Part shown: piece after piece, positions 25,504 to 36,056 of the stretch
How positions within the stretch are numbered: the first letter of the stretch is position 1
How the letters are laid out: each line of letters opens with the position of its first letter
NCBI GenBank assembly: GCA_902806575.1
Contig: CADCXD010000004.1
Coordinates: 1,674,001 to 1,738,000, forward strand
Length of the DNA: 64,000 nucleotides
Direction: 5' to 3'
Source: Jackrogersella multiformis
Lineage: Eukaryota > Ascomycota > Sordariomycetes > Xylariales > Hypoxylaceae
Translations under genes and position numbers: made by a program
The notes under the pieces: generated by a model
What the model saw: the letters and a program-made list of their open reading frames with translations, nothing else
The model's database searches: none
What the model was told of the DNA's origin: nothing

Positions 25504-25574
25504 GGCGTTTTAGCGATTTTATATGGGAAATGAGTGGCCCGCACTTGGTATGTCCGCGTAACGGTGATTCGACT
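25504..25574 (-). repeat. Right terminal inverted repeat of the foldback element
   Basis: Inverted partner of 24733-24803. It ends in TTCGACT directly before a TA dinucleotide. Confidence 0.85.
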
Positions 25575-26034
25575 TACTTATATAGAAAATGCAACTCCAG
25601 ATATATATTAACATACCATGTACCTAATTTAGCATACGCCGTAATCTGAATTTTCATATGGCATCAAGTAGCACTTATTAGTGGAAGTTTCCTACTAGCA
25701 TGATGGCTATTTAATACATACCTAGAGAAAATAGGCCATATATGAACATATTTCACCCTTATTAGGTAGAAAGCTATTGTTTTTAGTGCTATAAAAACAT
25801 TTTACGGTCCAAGGGATCTCATGTGAACATATAATATAAGACGATAGTGGTCAATGTCCCCCCCTTACTGGTTTATATGTGGATCGAGGTCCTCATCTTC
25901 GTTAACACTTCCAAGGTTTGCTTTTAAAATAGCGTAGCTACATTCTGTAAATTACCACGTAGCCGTTTTTACATCTGTCAAGACATATGTTTTACAAGTG
26001 CCGAATCAGACATAGCTGCCCGAGTAGGATTGTA
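25575..26034. other. Normal-composition spacer between foldback and LTR copy 1
   Basis: About 460 bp with ordinary base composition and no gene signal. It shows that RIP did not spread leftwards out of the retroelement. Confidence 0.6.
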
Positions 26035-26314
26035 TGACAAGGGCAATAGGACTTGGAACTATAGTTCAATTTCGAGTAATAATTCTTTATGGTCTTAAGG
26101 TCTTTACTTTTTCTTTCTTCTTACGAAAGAAGGCGTAATAACTTATATATATATAATTTAAATATCTTTTTAAACGTTATTAGCGCTTACTTAATCTTAT
26201 TAATTTAGTTTTATATATATTAATTAAATCTTTTAATTAACTTTATTTAATAATTTTATTTTATAAGTTTTAATATATTTTATATTTATTAATTATATTT
26301 TTATTTATATAATA
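26035..26314 (+). repeat. 5' LTR of retrotransposon copy 1
   Basis: The first ~130 bp keep near-normal composition and match the start of copy 2 closely. The remainder is RIP-mutated. It is shorter than the 307-bp LTRs because of an internal deletion near the 3' end. Confidence 0.8.
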
Positions 26315-29300
26315 TTAGTTCATTTTTTTTAATATTTATTTTTAAATATATTATATAATTATAAAATTATAAGGTTTATTAATATATTATTTATAAAATA
26401 ATTTAATTATTACCTTTACTTTTTTATTAAATATATATTTATAAAGTTTTTAAGTTTAATATTTTTTAACCGGTTAATTTTTTTACTTTATAAAATATTT
26501 TATTTTATTTTAATTTTTAATAAAGTTTATTACTTATTTTATTTAATAATTTTTAAACTTTATCGGGGCTATTATACATAAAATTTAATTAAAGTTAAAA
26601 AGTTTTTAATTATTAACGCGATAAAGTTTAATAAATAAAATATAAAACGAATTATATATTTTTTATTTCTTAAAAAAAATAAGTTTTATTACGATAAGGA
26701 AAATTATTTATTAAATCTTAAAAAAACTTAAGAACTTTTTATTTAATTTTTTAACGACGCGTTTAATCTTAATGTTTTTTACGTTTAATATTATAAGTTA
26801 ATTTATTTTAAAAATTAATATATTTTTTTATTATTTATTAATTTAATTTTTTATTTATTAACGGTTTTATTTTAAGTGTTTTTATATATTTTAATATATT
26901 TATATCATTTAATATATATATAATTTATTTTCGAGATTACGTAAAATATTTATAAAAAAATTATAAATTATTAAGTAATAATTATAATTAATATAAAAAA
27001 AAGTAAATTATATTAATAAAAAAATAATATTATTATAAATAAATTTTATAATTATAAGTAAGTTTTTTTAATTATTTATTTCGTAATTAATAAAAGTTTT
27101 AAAATAAACTTTTAAAATTTAATTAAAGCGTTTTATTTATTTATCGGTTTATAAGTAAAATATAATATTTATACGAGATTTAATATTATTTAACGAAAAT
27201 TTTAATTAAGTTATTAAATTTTTTTTTTTTTACTTTAAGAAAAATAAAGTGCGTTATTTTAAAAAATGAATTTATTATTATTTAAATAAAGTTATAACCG
27301 TTTAATAAAAAAAGGTTAATAATAAAATTTATTATTATTATTAATTAAAATTTATAATATAATTTTATCGGTTAAAAATATTTATATAAGGCGTAACGAG
27401 AGATTTTATTTTATTAATATTTTAAATAACTTCGTACGTGATTTTAAATAATATTTTTAATATTTAATTATTAAAAGTTTTAAATAATTAGTTTTAAAGT
27501 TTTATTTATTTTTATATATTTAACGACGAAAGTATTATATTTAATAAAAATAATTTCCTTTTAAAGTTTTATAAATATTTAAAGGTTTTTTTTAATATAA
27601 AAGGTTATTTTATAAAGTAACGTTTTTAAAAGGATTTTTAATTTACGTAATATATTTTAAGTTATTAATAAATTTTTTTTAATTATTTAATAAAGTTAAA
27701 AGCTTAATTAAATATAATAAAATCATAAAGTTTTTTTAATATAATAAAGATAATTATTAAAGAAATGAATAAAGTTTTTTAAAAATATAAAAAATGTTTA
27801 TTTTATAAGATCGATTTTATAAATTAGTTTTTAACTTTTTCTTTTTTAAGTTAATATTACGGTAATTTTTAAAAAATATCGGCCTTATTATTTTATTTAT
27901 TTAATCGATAATTAATTATAAATTAATATAATAAAAGTTCTTATATTTATTAAGTTTAACGTTAATTTAAAACTTTAATTGTTATAAAATAAGTTAAGTT
28001 TTAATAATTTAAGTAAATTTTAATTTAATGTTTAATTCTTTTTAAATATTAATATTATTTTTTAAAAAAATTTATTATAATTAATAATTTTTTATTATAA
28101 ATTTTATAATTTATTTTTACCGGTATAAATTTATAAAAATAATAGGTTATAAGTTTAAGTTTACTTTATTTATTTTTTTAAAAAAGAACGACGTTAATAA
28201 TATAATTTAAAGCATTAATTTTAATATAAGTTTATTTTAAAAAATTAAAGTAAATTATAACAAAAGCTTAAATAAAACGAAATTTAAGTTTTTTAAAAGA
28301 TTTATTTATTTTTTTAGTTTATTTTTAATCTTTTTTATTTCCTTTATTTACGTTAATAATTAGTTTTATTATTTTTAAGAATTCTTTTATAAATTATTAA
28401 TAAAAATTTATAAAGTTAATAAATTATTAGGATTTTTTTAATAATTTAAGTGTTTTTTAATTATTAATATAATTAATTTTATTTTATACCATTAAAATAC
28501 TATTAATTTTAATAATATAATTAAGGAAATTTATTTCTTAAATTTTTTAAAAGTATTTTTACGGGTTAATTATAAAATAATATTTTATAAGGTTTTTTAA
28601 GATTTTTTTAACGATTTTATTATGTTTTTTTATAATGTTTATATAAATAAAAAGGTTATTTAAATATATTAAAAGATTTAAATCGATAAGGTTTTAAAAA
28701 ATATTATTTATTATAAATTAAAAAGTTATAAAAATATTAATTAATTTAAAAAATATAATTAAGTATTTAAAAAGATCGTATTTATATCGAAAAGTTATTT
28801 TTTATTTAATTTTTTTTAATTTTAATAAGGTAAAATCTTAATTTAAAATTAATTTTAATAAATTATTTTACGGTTTTAAAGTAAGCTTATAATTTATTAT
28901 AAATTAAAAAAGGTTTTAAAAATTTAATTTATTTATAAATATTATAAGTATTACGTAAAATATAGTTAATTTTTAAATATGTTTATTATTAAGCATTTTA
29001 TTTAGTTATAATTTTAACGTATTAAATTTCTTTTCGTTTATAACGTAAAAAAGTTTTTAAAAAAACGTCTTTTTTTTTTTAAAGATCGATAACGTAATCT
29101 TATAATTAATAATTTAAAAAGCGTTTTTTTTTATTATAATATATATAAATTTACGAAATTTTTTAAAAACGTTTTTTAATATTTTTTTTATCTTAATATT
29201 TTTTATTATCGCTATATTAATTAGTTTTTTTAAATTATATAAAGTTAAATTAATATAATATTTCCGATAATAAAAAAAATTAAACTTAATCTTTTTAAAA

Positions 29301-32300
29301 TTTAAGAAAAAATTTATAAATTTATAAATTTTTATTTACCATTATAATATAATAATATCGCATTTATTATTTAAAGCGTTTAGCTTAAAATTAATTTTAA
29401 AAAAATAATCTTTTTAATAACGAAAAATAAAAAGATCGGTATAATAACGTTTTATAAAAAAGATTTAAGTTAAATCGAAAATTAATATAAATTATATATA
29501 TTATCTTTTAATAATTAATAATTTTTATTTTTTTATTTTAAAAAGAAATATTATTAAAATTAAGCTTTTTAAATTTAATAATGCTCGTATTTAATATTTT
29601 TTTTATTATATATTAATATTATATTAATAATAAGTTTATATTTTAAAGTTAATTTTAAGTAAGGTTTTTTTATAACTTTTATTTTATTTTTAATTAATCT
29701 TTTAATTATTACGATTTAGTAAATTTTAATTTAATTTAATTATAAAATTTAACGAAATATAACATTAAAGCCATTTAAAAATTTAAATCGAAATTTTCGA
29801 TTTTTATAATTTAAGGATAAAATAATTCCTATAAAATTATATTTATTTATACCTTTTTTTATAATAAAAGTATAAGTTAAGTATTATTATTTTAAGGTTA
29901 TTTTACGAAAAAGATTTTATTTAAGTTTAATAATAAGTCTTTATTATTAACGTCTTTTTTAATAAAATAAAAAAAGGTTTAATAATTATTATATTTATAA
30001 CGTTAATAAAATTTCTTATCCTTTTTTTATTAATTTATATTTATTTAATTAATTCTTTTTATAACATTTTTATTATTAAATTAATTCTTATCTTTTTAAT
30101 TTAATTTAAACTTGCCTTTATTTTTAAATTTATCGTTATTTTTTTTAAAATTAATTTTAATTTAAATTAAAGTGGTTTTCCTTTCCGCGGTTAACTTAAC
30201 TTAACTTTAAAAGCTTTTAAATCGAAGTAAGCCTTTTTTTTCTTAAAATACCGGGATTAATTAACATATTTTTATATATTTAACTTATTTTTTAAATAAC
30301 GATAAAAAATTCTTTATTTATATCCGGAAGTTTTTTTTATTTAAAATAAATTAATTTAATAATTTCGTTAAAAAAGATTTTAACGATATAATTTTAAAAT
30401 GTCGTTTTAAATTATTAAATTACTTTATTAAGGTTTAATAATTTAATAAAATATTAAATAACGTTCCTTTAATATTTAAGTTTATTTATTTTCTTTAAAT
30501 TACGATATTTTTTTAAAAGGTTTATAAAACATTTTTAAAAAATAATAACGTATATTACTTAAATATTAAAGATCTTTAACCGTATAATTTAGCTTTTACG
30601 TTATTAATATTATAATTATGCTTTTTTAAATAATAGTAATTTAATTTAATTAATACGATAAAAATCTTTAAGAAAATTTTCCGTATACGTTTTTAAGTAT
30701 ATTTTAATTTTTATTTATTAAGTTTAAAATTTTAAAAGGTCTTTATTATTATAAATAATAAGTTTATTAAGTTATATTAAATTAATAATAATCGTAATAT
30801 AAAAAGAATAAATTAATCGTTTTAAGATTTTAAATAATCGATTATTATTACTTTAAGGTAAAAGATCTTCGTTATTATATAAAGGCGTAAAATTACCCCG
30901 AGGTAATCCTTTAAAAGGGTTTTTAAATAATTTAAGGTTTTAAAATTAATTATTAAAATTAAAGTTACTTAAGTTATTATTAAATATTCCGGCGGCTTTT
31001 TTTTAAGAAAATTTCTTTCTTATTATTTTTAAATATAAAAAGATTAATTTTAATAAAATCGAATTATATTTAAACCCTTTTAATTTTTTTTTAACTTAAG
31101 CTTATAAAAGGGATTATAAAAAAAAAGTTTTTTATTTAAGTTTTCGAGTTAAAATATTTAATAAATAATACTTTAAAGTATATTAAGTTTTTTTAATTAA
31201 AAAGATTTAATTTAATTAACGTTTTTAATATAATATATCTTTTAATGCTTTTTAAAACGGAATTAATACTTAATTAATTTATTAAAAACGGCTTAAGTAT
31301 AAGCTTTTAAATTATTAAATTAATAATAAATCTTTACGTTAATATACGTAAGATTTATATATTTTTTTATAAAAAAATTATTAATTTAAGATTTTTTAAT
31401 ATAAACTTAATTTATTACTTTTTATTAAAGATTTTTTTATTTTTTAATATTTTAATAAAAAGTTTAAAAGGCTTATTAATAATAGTTAATTATTTTTTTA
31501 AGCTTATTAATAGTTTTTTATTAAGTTTAATTATTTTATATATATTAAGTAATTATATTTTAAATTTATTATAAAAAATTTAAGTTAATTTATTAAATTT
31601 ATTATTTAAAATAAGTTATTTATTTATTTATTAATATTATACCGGTTTAATTAAATTAAATTATTATATTATAAATTATTCGAACTATATTATATTAATT
31701 TTAAATTTAATTTTTATTAATAATTTAATTATCCGTAACGGTAATAATAAATGTTTAAATAATATAATAATTATCGTACATTTTTAATAAAACTTAATAA
31801 ATTATATAAAAAAATTATTAAAATTAATTCCGATATTATTAATATTAAAAATATCTTATATAATTATTTTATAATTTTAAAGGTTATAAAAGATTATAAT
31901 ATTATCGTTATTAAGTTAAAATAATCCGGGAATAAAGGAAAGGTTTTAAAGTAATATATTTTCTATTTTAAGTATTTTAATAAAAAATCGTATATTAAAA
32001 CGTTATTTAATTTTAATAAGTTTTTATAAACGATAATTTTTTTAATATTTACCTTTAATTTTAAAGTCTCGTAAGAAAAGTATTATTAAAGATTTAAAGG
32101 ATTATTTATCGTTTAACGAAAAAGGTAATTTAAGGTTTTATAAATTAATAAATAATATTAATATAATATATTTTAATAAAAAAAATTTTTAAGTAAATTA
32201 ATTATTTATAAATAATTAAAATAAGGTAATTTTTTAGAAAAAGATTAATTTTCTTTCGAAAAACACGTGCTTTCTTAAGAATAAAATCTTTTTAAAAGAA

Positions 32301-32313
32301 AAAGATTTATTTA

Positions 32314-32620
32314 TAATAAAAGTAATAAAATTTAAAATTATAATTTAATTTCGAGTAATAATTTTTTATAATTTTAAAGTTTTTATTTTTTATTTTTTTT
32401 ATAAAGGAAGGCGTAATAACTTATATATATATAATTTAAATATTTTTTTAAGCGTTATTAACGTTTATTTAATTTTATTAATTTAATTTTATATATATTA
32501 ATTAAGTTTTTTAATTAACTTTATTTAATAATTTTATTTTATAAATTTTAATATATTTTATATTTATTAATTTATATATATTAATTATACTTTTATTTTA
32601 TAAAGTTTATTCGTATAATA
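32314..32620 (+). repeat. 3' LTR of retrotransposon copy 1
   Basis: 307 bp, equal in length to the 5' LTR of copy 2. It aligns along its full length if C-to-T and G-to-A changes are allowed. It ends GTATAATA. A flanking target duplication could not be identified with confidence. Confidence 0.8.
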
Positions 32621-33120
32621 AATTACTTATTACGATATATAATAAATAAAAGAAATAAACACGATTAATTTATAATATTAATTATTTTTTAATATATATA
32701 ATAAATTTAAAATATAATTATATTTTAAATTCTTAATTAAATATAATATTTATTTTAAAATTATTCCTTATATAATATAACTTATTATCGTCGATTTAAA
32801 TATATATTATTATAACTTTAATATATAACCTTTTTTAATAATTATCGGCCGTATAATTATTATATAAAGGATTTAACCTTAAATTTATTTTATAACTTTT
32901 TAAACACTCGGTAAATTTTAAATAATATTTATTAAATAAAAAATCTTAATTTAAATAATTTAAATAACTTAAATACGAGTAAAATAAATAAAAACGTAAT
33001 TATTATTATAATATTTTTAATAAAATCCATAAAGTTTATTTTAAAACCTTAATTATTATAATAGTAAATTTACTTAAGTTTAATTAACTAATATAAAAAA
33101 AGACTTCCTTAAAGAGTAAG
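32621..33120. repeat. AT-rich RIP-like remnant right of copy 1
   Basis: About 500 bp with the same AT-rich, CA/TG-poor character as the element but outside its LTR. No match to the element interior was noticed. It is either RIP leakage into flanking DNA or the rest of an older repeat into which copy 1 inserted. Composition returns to normal at about 33100-33130. Confidence 0.55.
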
Positions 33121-34121
33121 TTTTAACTTTTCGGTAAAGTCTAATTGGTTCATTTCTATGGAGTGAATTTAAGCATAATTCAACTTTTTAAATCCCCGGG
33201 ATGCTACTTAATTAAACGGGCTGTAGCATTGGTAAGCTGTAATAGAGCAGACTGAGTGTTTAGTATCACCTCCGCTGTTCGTCACTTCGCACCAACTATT
33301 ACTCAGAAGGTCTAAGCCACGGTTCAAGCAAAGGGCACGAGAGAATGAATTGGCTCTAAGTATGCGGTGATTCAGGTCGTCAAATGCTGGACTTATATAT
33401 CTCGATTGACACAACAGTGGATAGTATTTAGTTCACGTCGACTGATTTCTGCAGTGAGATAGCCTTAGAGATGATCTGTCTAAGTTGGGGTTTCCTCGAG
33501 ACAATGGTTTCCCTGACTGAGTTAAAAGTTACCTACCAAACAGGCTTGAAGGTTCGATTCCTTCAGTGGCCAGTTCTTTTTGGTTTCTTACCCTAGGTAC
33601 CAAGGTAAGTTACTTGGTTAAGTACCCCTATCATCTTGGCTCCCTCGTGAAATAAAGTACCGTTACAGGCTAGACCTAATTCGCAAGATCTAGCTACCTA
33701 TGTACCTAAGTACCTACATATGCTTAAATTTCACCGAGGTTTTCCCTGAATTGACAAGGACCGCATCCCCCTGTCGCTTTAGTTCGAGGTTAGAATTCAG
33801 GAGAGAGCGAACATCTACGGCGCGGTCATTCCTTTACCATCACCACCAACTCCACCACCGAATCCTCGTCTTCAATCCTTTACATCGAGAACTTGCAGTC
33901 ATTCTTTACGCTGCATCCTCGTCACTCATTTCTCATCAATATACACTCTTTTATCTGTTAGGCAATCTCTGCGGCAACTCTTTTGCTTCGCGTATTCCTA
34001 ATCGATCCCATCATCAATTCGGCGCGTGCGATTTCGAACCCGAGTTTCATTTGCATTTCTCGCCAGATTCCCCCATTTGTTTCGATCATTCTCGAGCGAT
34101 ATCGATACCATCTTCGTCACC
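33121..34121. other. Intergenic DNA and leader of the GPI-protein gene
   Basis: Holds a polymerase III box-B-like sequence (GGTTCGATTCC at 33551-33561) in a perfect T-arm hairpin, followed by a T5 run at 33577-33581 (see findings). The 400 bp before 34122 are pyrimidine-rich and fit a promoter and 5' UTR. Confidence 0.5.
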
Positions 34122-34777
34122 ATGCGTCCTTCATTCGCCCTCCTCACTGCCGTCCTGGCCGCCGTCCAGGTTTCTGCTGCTGTTCCTCCAGCCTGTTTGT
34201 TGGCTGCCCTTGGGTACGTTAGTTGCGGTCTGAGATGCGTCCGCCCAGGAGCAAGATTTCATCCTATAAAATAGGGAGAATGAGACTAATATCATCGTGA
34301 TGGTACATACAGAGTTCAGGATAACCCTTCCGACTTGAAGGCAGTCTGCGGCGACCTTCAGGATGCTATCCAGGGCAACCTCACCGAGAACTGCCACACC
34401 GACACCCTCCCCAAGGCCTACGAGGTCTACTCCTCCAAGTGCTTGGAGCAGGGCGTTACGGTTGCCGACCTCCCCACCGCGACCTCTTCCGCCCACTCCA
34501 GCACTGGCACTGTTTCCGCCTCTGCCTCTGCCTCCGCTACCGGCACTACCTCCGACACTACCTCCGGCACCTCTGGAGCAAGCACCACTGCTAGCACCAC
34601 GTAAGTATCTCTTCATCAAGCTTGTCTCTGCATTTACTAATAGCTGTCTACTATAGTGAATCTGGCAGCAGCGCCACTCCCACCGGCAATGCTGGTATGG
34701 CCACTGGGCCCCAGCCATTCCTCTTTGCTGCCACTGCGCTCCTGGCTACGGGATTGACCAGTGTTCTCTTCTTGTAA
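34122..34777 (+). CDS. Small GPI-anchored cysteine-containing cell-surface protein
   Basis: Three exons (34122-34213, 34313-34600, 34657-34777) join in phase to give 166 residues. Features in order are a signal peptide (MRPSFALLTAVLAAVQVSA), a compact domain of about 70 residues with four cysteines (PPACLLAALG, KAVCGD, ENCHTD, SKCLEQG), a Ser/Thr/Ala-rich stalk, and a hydrophobic C-terminus (PFLFAATALLATGLTSVLFL) with small residues before it, as needed for GPI attachment. This layout is common among fungal wall proteins of unknown role. The four-cysteine domain is too short for the eight-cysteine CFEM fold. Introns of 99 and 56 bp have normal donors (GTACGT, GTAAGT) and acceptors. Confidence 0.85.
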
Positions 34778-35003
34778 ACGGTCTGCTGAAGGAGTCGTGA
34801 CGAGAGCTAGTTGATGGACTGTGTTGGAAGGTGTGGCTGATGTTAGACTGTGCTGAGTCCGCTATACCCCAATTTTCACGGGCTCAGGTAAACTTGGAAC
34901 TGCACGTCGGGTAATAGAGAGGAGTCTTAGTAAGGACTGACAGTTGTCGGGCCTTGATTTGAACATAGTTGGATATTTGTACAATTGCAATTGAGTGCTT
35001 ATT

Positions 35004-36056
35004 TTATACGCCATCGAGTGTGCTAGCTTCTTGCTCATTTAAGATCTCTGACTCTAAGAGCTGTACTATTCTATTCTCCCTAAGAAGGAGAGCTTTATTT
35101 TCTTCCCACTTCAGCCATGCCACGCCTTGCAAGAGACAATCAGTCAAGTCGTCAAGCTTCCGAGGCCCAGCAACAAGGGCCAAATCCCCCTCCTCAACGC
35201 GCGACCTACGACCGCCAATTAGCTCCCGACGGAACTGCTTCACGGCGATCTCCGTATCCTCATTCGCAGGTAAGATAACCTCATGCCTGCCCGTCCTCTC
35301 CAACCAGCTTTTCAAGACGGCGATCTTGTGCTTCTTGCTGTTCAGCTTCGTCTTAGCCTCCTTCTCCGGCTTCTCCACGGCCTCTTTATCGGACTTACGT
35401 CTCCTCGTCTTCGGAGGGTCGAGCCCGGTCACCACGGGCCAGAACCGCGAGACCCTCTCGGGCCCGACGGACACGATCTCCCCGCCCCAGTGCCCCAGCT
35501 CCCGCAGCGTGCGCAGCGACGCGTGCAGCATGGCCTCGAGGGTGTTCACGCGCAGCGTCCACTCCTGGACCGCGGCGTGGCCGCCGCTGCGCCACCGCTG
35601 CCGCTCGATCAGCACGTGCGTCGGCTGCAGGGGCAGCAGGTCCCGCCGCACCAGGCGCACCGCCGCGGCCGCCAGCGCCGCCGGGCTGAAGTCCTCCGCC
35701 GAGCCCGACGGCCCCTCCGCCGCCATCAGCTCCCGCCGCTGCCAGGCATGCAGGCGGACGCGCGACGGCTGGCGGAAGGCGTCCGCGGGCGGCAGAGGGC
35801 CCGACGGCGAGATGGGCCAGCCCTCTGGCGCGAGCAGGCTGAAGCCCAGGTTGCGGATGCCCAGGTCGATGCTCAAGACCGACGGCTGGGCGGCGGCGGT
35901 CGCTAGCGGGGCTGCGCGCGCGTCCGAGGCGATGGCGACGAGGCGCTCGACCAGCTCTGATTTCCTGCCCGAGCTCGGCGCGCCACACAGAATGGCAAGC
36001 TTTTGGAGCTGCGCGTTTTTGAAGCTCGGCAGGAGGGCTTGGAGCTTTGATGGCAT
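35004..36056 (-). CDS. CCE1: Mitochondrial Holliday-junction resolvase (Cce1/Ydc2 type)
   Basis: This is a single-exon gene of 350 residues. An N-terminal SAP-like helix pair (KNAQLQKLAILCGAPSSGRK) is followed by the RNase H-like resolvase core. Asp64 lies in SVLSIDLGIRNLGF, an acidic partner lies in VLIERQRWRSGG, and the C-terminal acidic pair is in RKLDDLTDCLLQG. These match the catalytic pattern of S. pombe Ydc2 and yeast Cce1, which resolve four-way junctions in mitochondrial DNA. A long loop with a Lys-rich patch (RRRKSDKEAVEKPEKEAK) lies before the last catalytic block. The middle of the gene (about 35400-35990) is much richer in G+C than its two ends. It lies in the island between the two retrotransposon copies. 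Confidence 0.9.
   Translation of the reverse strand: MPSKLQALLPSFKNAQLQKLAILCGAPSSGRKSELVERLVAIASDARAAPLATAAAQPSVLSIDLGIRNLGFSLLAPEGWPISPSGPLPPADAFRQPSRVRLHAWQRRELMAAEGPSGSAEDFSPAALAAAAVRLVRRDLLPLQPTHVLIERQRWRSGGHAAVQEWTLRVNTLEAMLHASLRTLRELGHWGGEIVSVGPERVSRFWPVVTGLDPPKTRRRKSDKEAVEKPEKEAKTKLNSKKHKIAVLKSWLERTGRHEVILPANEDTEIAVKQFRRELIGGRRSRVEEGDLALVAGPRKLDDLTDCLLQGVAWLKWEENKALLLRENRIVQLLESEILNEQEASTLDGV

Larger units (their letters stand above)
24733..25574. mobile_element. Foldback / MITE-like element with TA target duplication
   Basis: This 842-bp element begins AGTCGAACCGCCGTTACG and ends with its inverted counterpart (CGTAACGGTGATTCGACT). It is flanked by TA on each side (24731-24732 and 25575-25576), as in Tc1/mariner-type insertions. 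The inverted similarity is not limited to the ends. After about 70 bp of well-conserved terminal repeat (shared GTGCGGGCCAC and CCCATATAAAAT), the inner AT-rich arms also match in inverted orientation almost to the centre; for example, AAAGTTCGAGTTTTTT near 24937 matches its complement near 25360. The transcript or single strand would fold into one long hairpin. It has no coding capacity. The inner arms are RIP-like (AT-rich) while the termini keep a normal composition. Confidence 0.85.
26035..32620 (+). mobile_element. RIP-degraded LTR retrotransposon, copy 1
   Basis: The 6.59-kb element is bounded by direct repeats. The 5' LTR (26035-26314) starts TGACAAGGGCAATAGG, and the 3' LTR (32314-32620, 307 bp) is its RIP-mutated version starting TAATAAAAGTAATAAA. 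A purine tract (TTAAAAGAAAAAGA at about 32292-32305) stands just before the 3' LTR where a polypurine primer is expected. The interior is extremely AT-rich with almost no CA or TG dinucleotides but with surviving CG, the hallmark of RIP. All frames are broken by stops, so no gag or pol product can be recognised and the superfamily is undetermined. Orientation is taken from the purine tract. The 5' LTR lacks about 27 bp near its end compared with the other full LTRs. Confidence 0.85.

Noticed and set aside
24750..33100. A mitochondrial DNA insertion or centromere core because of the extreme AT content
   Set aside because: The AT bias follows RIP dinucleotide rules, the block has LTR ends and a second copy, and no mitochondrial genes are visible. 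A centromere cannot be judged from one window.
33469..33572. A complete tRNA gene
   Set aside because: Only the T-arm and box B are convincing. The 3' acceptor strand (AGTGGCC) has no 5' partner at the proper distance and no anticodon arm forms.
33700..34233. A 177-codon frame upstream of the GPI-protein gene
   Set aside because: It lacks an ATG in its long form, overlaps the signal-peptide exon in a different frame and looks like pyrimidine-rich leader sequence.
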